From contig JAWZSP010000004.1 of assembly GCA_034401135.1 (NCBI GenBank), positions 3,534,001 through 3,598,000 of the forward strand: 64,000 nucleotides of DNA. The letters run 5' to 3'. Source of the DNA: Volutella citrinella (Eukaryota; Ascomycota; Sordariomycetes; Hypocreales; Nectriaceae). Below the pieces are notes generated by a model. It was given only the letters and a program-made list of their open reading frames with translations. It did no database searches and was not told where the DNA came from. Positions 61,161-64,000 of this stretch are shown piece after piece (within the stretch, counting starts at the first letter, position 1; each line of letters begins with the position of its first letter). A program made the translations under genes and the position numbers.

Positions 61161-61683
61161 TCACAGGGCAGGCTTGGCCTGGCCATCGCCCAAAGCGGCG
61201 CCGACCTTGTCGGCGGTGCTCTGCTCGGTACCTGCAGTCAGGAGCTCGCCGCCGGTCTGTCGCATGTTGTACTCCTGCTCCATTGCCGTGAGCTGCTGGT
61301 CCTCCGCAAAGGACAGGGCGAAGGGAACGCCGTAGAAGAGGGCCGAGGTGGTGATAACCCAAGCACCCTTGCCGCTGAAGGAAAGAACGCTCCAGGCAGT
61401 GCTGGTGATCTCGCCGAAGCGGCTGGAAACCCACGAGCGAGTGGTAGGGGGGACGATATCACGCAGAGCGTATAGTCGCTCAGCGAGAGTCTCTTCTGAG
61501 GGATCGAACTCGGACTCGTTGGAGATTTCGGAATCTGTGGCCAAGTTAGCTTTACTGACCCTCAGGAAATTCGGATGCCGTCAAGGGCGACGTACCGGTG
61601 TCGCTGTAGTCGTCGTCATCGACCTCGGGGCCGGCCTGGTTGGCCTGGAAGTGCTCGTCCTCGACTTCGGTAAGGGTAACCAT
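61161..61683 (-). CDS. tom22: Mitochondrial import receptor subunit TOM22
   Basis: The gene has two exons in transcript order, 61683-61596 and 61534-61161, encoding 153 residues. TOM22 is the central receptor and organiser of the outer-membrane TOM translocase. The acidic cytosolic domain (EVEDEHF, DDDDYSDTDSEISNESEFD) binds presequences. A conserved helix ETLAERLYALRDIVPP follows. The single membrane segment is WVITTSALFYGVPFALSF near residues 103-120, with its conserved Pro. An intermembrane-space tail continues with QQLTAMEQEYNMRQTGGELL. Length and layout match fungal TOM22. The 61-nt intron (gtacgt...gctaac...acag) splits the acidic domain. The membrane segment has a basic/aromatic lead-in (SFSGKGAW). 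Confidence 0.95.
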
Positions 61684-64000
61684 TTTGGCGGATTAAGTGT
61701 GGATCGGGAAAGAGTAGATTATTAGAAGGTTGAAATTGAGCTCTTCGTTGGCGGAGGACGAAAAGCCTGGAGTAGAAGAGGGCGGCGACTGATCACGGGA
61801 TCGCGATGAAGCTGGGAAACAGCTCAGAGTTATTCAATCTCGAAAGAGGAATTCGTCGATGCGCGACCGTAAGAGGCTGTCGGCGTTGGAGGGCCTTTTA
61901 TACGCAAGAGACTGGTTGGAGTCTTGGGGAATTTGCGCGAGAAGGACCGAATGGAAAAGCGATGTGTTGGGCGTTTCTCCTGGATAACCGTTGGATGGGT
62001 GCTGGGGTTGGCGTCGTCACGATACGTCGGTTCAAATTTTTTGGTGTCTGGCCAGCAGTGCATGGAGCGGCGGCTCAAGGAGAGCCGGTTTAGCCGAAGT
62101 ATTTGCTATCGTCACGTGCGCCATTGGTTGCTTCACTTATCGCATCTGCAGAACATCCTGCTGACTGTTCGAGGTCAGTGGGAGGCTGGCCCAAGCTCCC
62201 GTCCACCCTCAGATGAACTTACAGCTCCCGACAACTCAACTTGCAATGGAAGCCATTGTGTTTCCATTGTGCAATTTTTTGGTGGAATATCGTGACAGAG
62301 ACTTTGCAGCTAGCCCAAAGTCTCTGGAGAGGAAACACGTTACGCTTCTGTCACCTTGGAGCAGCCCTGTTCACAGGAATTGGCCCGTCAGCACATTGAA
62401 GCTTCCTTCTTGGGATAGCTGCAGCCGGTCTCTGGTGCACAATCCCCTTTATCCATCGCGAAACATGGCAGGTCGATTGGCTTGACGGCGCGACACAGAG
62501 GCTGCGCACGTTGCTATCGACGCGCGGGCATTGCGAAGCCCGGCACGCAGGTCAAAGTTCGGTGAGAGCTCCCCTTGTTTGTTGTTGTTTGTAAACGTGC
62601 CGGCTTGTGCAACTCAGCGTCGTCAATTGCGTTTTCAACTTGTAAAAGCCGACTGCCGGGGGCCTGCCGCTAACAATGCGCTGTGTCACATTCTCAAGCA
62701 GCACGTGTGCCTGTCGCTGGCCTGCGAGGAGCCAGGGGGTGGTGATAAACTATCATGCCCGACCCTCGTAGCGGCCATCGCGAGACGCCTCAACGGGGCG
62801 ATCAGGTGCGCTCAGGGGGGTGCCTCTGTCCTCTCCTGGTTCCTGTCCTCACCCTGTTCACCTCACCGCAACACGGCCTTAATCTCTTCGTGACTCGTCG
62901 AGGCCGGGCCGCTGAGGGCATCGTGATCACGCACGGGACCCTGAACCCCGGATGCGGTGGGACTGTGGGGAGGCCAGGCCGACCGGACAGACGCCTTGCA
63001 AGCTCGCAATAAAGCAAGGTGAAGCGGTACTTTCGGCCGGGTACCATACGGAGCACAGCGAGTCCCATTTCGATCAGATCGCCCCTTCGACGCTGTCACC
63101 CATCCAATTGATTCTGCAGTGCACAGCCAGTTGGACCCATCCCCGTCCCATGGGTTAATCCCAGTGGAGTGAGCACGCCTTGCAGGGTTTGCACGCCCCG
63201 GAGCCGGCAGCACTGTTTGGCCGGTACCAGCCTCGGAGGGGCCTCTATACGCCCCTCGAAGCGGGTGCTGTGGAGAGGGGGCGGTGGGGCTCTCCAGCGC
63301 TCTCCAGGCTCCTGGGGTCCCAAGGCCAGCCACTGGCAACTGGCCCCGCGGAAAACTCTTCGCTCAACATTCCACTTCGTGGCAACTCAAACACGTCCGG
63401 TGGGCGCCAGCCAAGGTATTGCGTTGTGTCCGGCTGGTTTGTACGTACCTTTCTCAACGCAGTATCAACTCAAGGTACCTGGATACACCCAGCGCCAGTT
63501 GCGCCCAGCAAAGACCGGGCGTCAATGGCGTGTATCTTTCTCTGGCTACTGGCTGGGACTGCATATTATTTTGACCGCAGGTCCCCGCAGCGCTATGTTA
63601 TGCCGAAGGCTGCCTGGGAGCGTCCTAGGGCACGGGTGTGCAATAGACGCACGGTGTTTGCTCCCATGATTGGCCAATCGTCCCAATCGCTGTGCAGCAG
63701 CGCGATGTGTTGTGCCCAGGAGATGAGATCGGGACCGGGACCCAGAGGCTGGATGTGCGTTTGTACCTGGTGTGGCGGTGCTGATTTCGCATGTACTTTG
63801 TGTTTCCCTCGTCGACGGGCGTCTCGGGACACCGCCGTGCCTCAAGGGGAAACGTAATCCGGGCAAGAAATTGCTGCAACCTGGCTGAGGCCTCCCTGCC
63901 GAATTGAGTTGAATTGTAACTGGAAAGAGCGGAACGGTCGGTATCTACTCGGGCCTCTGTATGCGACTGCGTGACGACATCGCAACAGCTGGATGCGAAA
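61684..64000. other. Right edge: tom22 promoter and intergenic DNA
   Basis: The first several hundred bases are the tom22 promoter and leader. CACGTG E-box cores occur at 62113-62118 and 62702-62707. Frames up to 225 codons occur near 63180-63857 in three overlapping registers and on the other strand, without motifs, so I do not call a gene. The next gene probably lies beyond the window. Confidence 0.5.
62113..62118. promoter_or_regulatory. CACGTG E-box upstream of tom22
   Basis: The core GTCACGTG sits 430 bp upstream of the tom22 start. CACGTG is bound by bHLH factors such as Cbf1 in fungi. One match in non-coding DNA is weak evidence of use. Confidence 0.3.

Noticed and set aside
63180..63857. 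225-codon plus-strand frame at the right edge
   Set aside because: Competing frames overlap it on both strands and no motif or intron pattern supports it.
1..64000. tRNA, rRNA, CRISPR array, intact transposon or secondary-metabolite cluster
   Set aside because: I looked for tRNA T-arm signatures, 5S-like blocks, regularly spaced repeats, transposase or integrase motifs and megasynthase domains, and saw none; a CRISPR array is not expected in a fungus.

Overview
The window is nuclear DNA from a filamentous ascomycete. The genes carry short GT-AG introns, mostly 50-150 nt, often with a CTAAC or CTGAC-like branch site near the acceptor. The proteins, above all the heterotrimeric G-protein beta subunit, look like those of Sordariomycetes. 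I infer Hypocreales from overall protein character but cannot name a genus. Gene density is low: I support 13 genes, with intergenic stretches up to 7.7 kb.

Layout. 1-2030: nothing coding recognised. 2031-5957: a divergent pair, a tandem NTF2/SnoaL-like protein on minus and acetoacetyl-CoA synthetase (3 exons) on plus. 5958-11019: long gap. 11020-12460: G-protein beta subunit (5 exons). 12461-20161: the largest gap, holding short palindromes and a 12-bp duplication. 20162-21125: phosducin-like protein (2 exons), a G-beta chaperone/regulator family. 24732-26666: an unrecognised single-pass membrane protein with two upstream ORFs. 28258-29368: RanBP1 (5 exons). 31592-33447: TAF14, a YEATS-domain protein (6 exons, long first intron). 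38063-41301: Zn2Cys6 transcription factor (4 exons). 42830-46887 (minus): a 1256-residue protein with an ADF-H-like N-terminus and a very long disordered middle. 50161-52136 (minus): PP2C phosphatase of the Ptc1 type. 54524-55383 (minus): ESCRT-III Vps2/CHMP2, divergent from 55974-58764 (plus), the mitofusin Fzo1. 59156-60336 (minus): an ADAL-type N6-methyl-AMP deaminase. 61161-61683 (minus): TOM22. 61684-64000: no gene seen.

How the genes relate. Most are conserved housekeeping genes in signalling (G-beta, phosducin-like, PP2C), nuclear transport (RanBP1), transcription (TAF14, Zn2Cys6), endosomal sorting (Vps2) and the mitochondrial outer membrane (Fzo1, TOM22). The clearest functional linkage is the G-beta gene lying in the same orientation about 7.7 kb upstream of the gene for its phosducin-like partner, with no recognised gene between them. 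I see no biosynthetic cluster, CRISPR array, tRNA, rRNA or intact transposon. All exon structures were read by eye from splice signals, frame continuity and family conservation, without transcript data.
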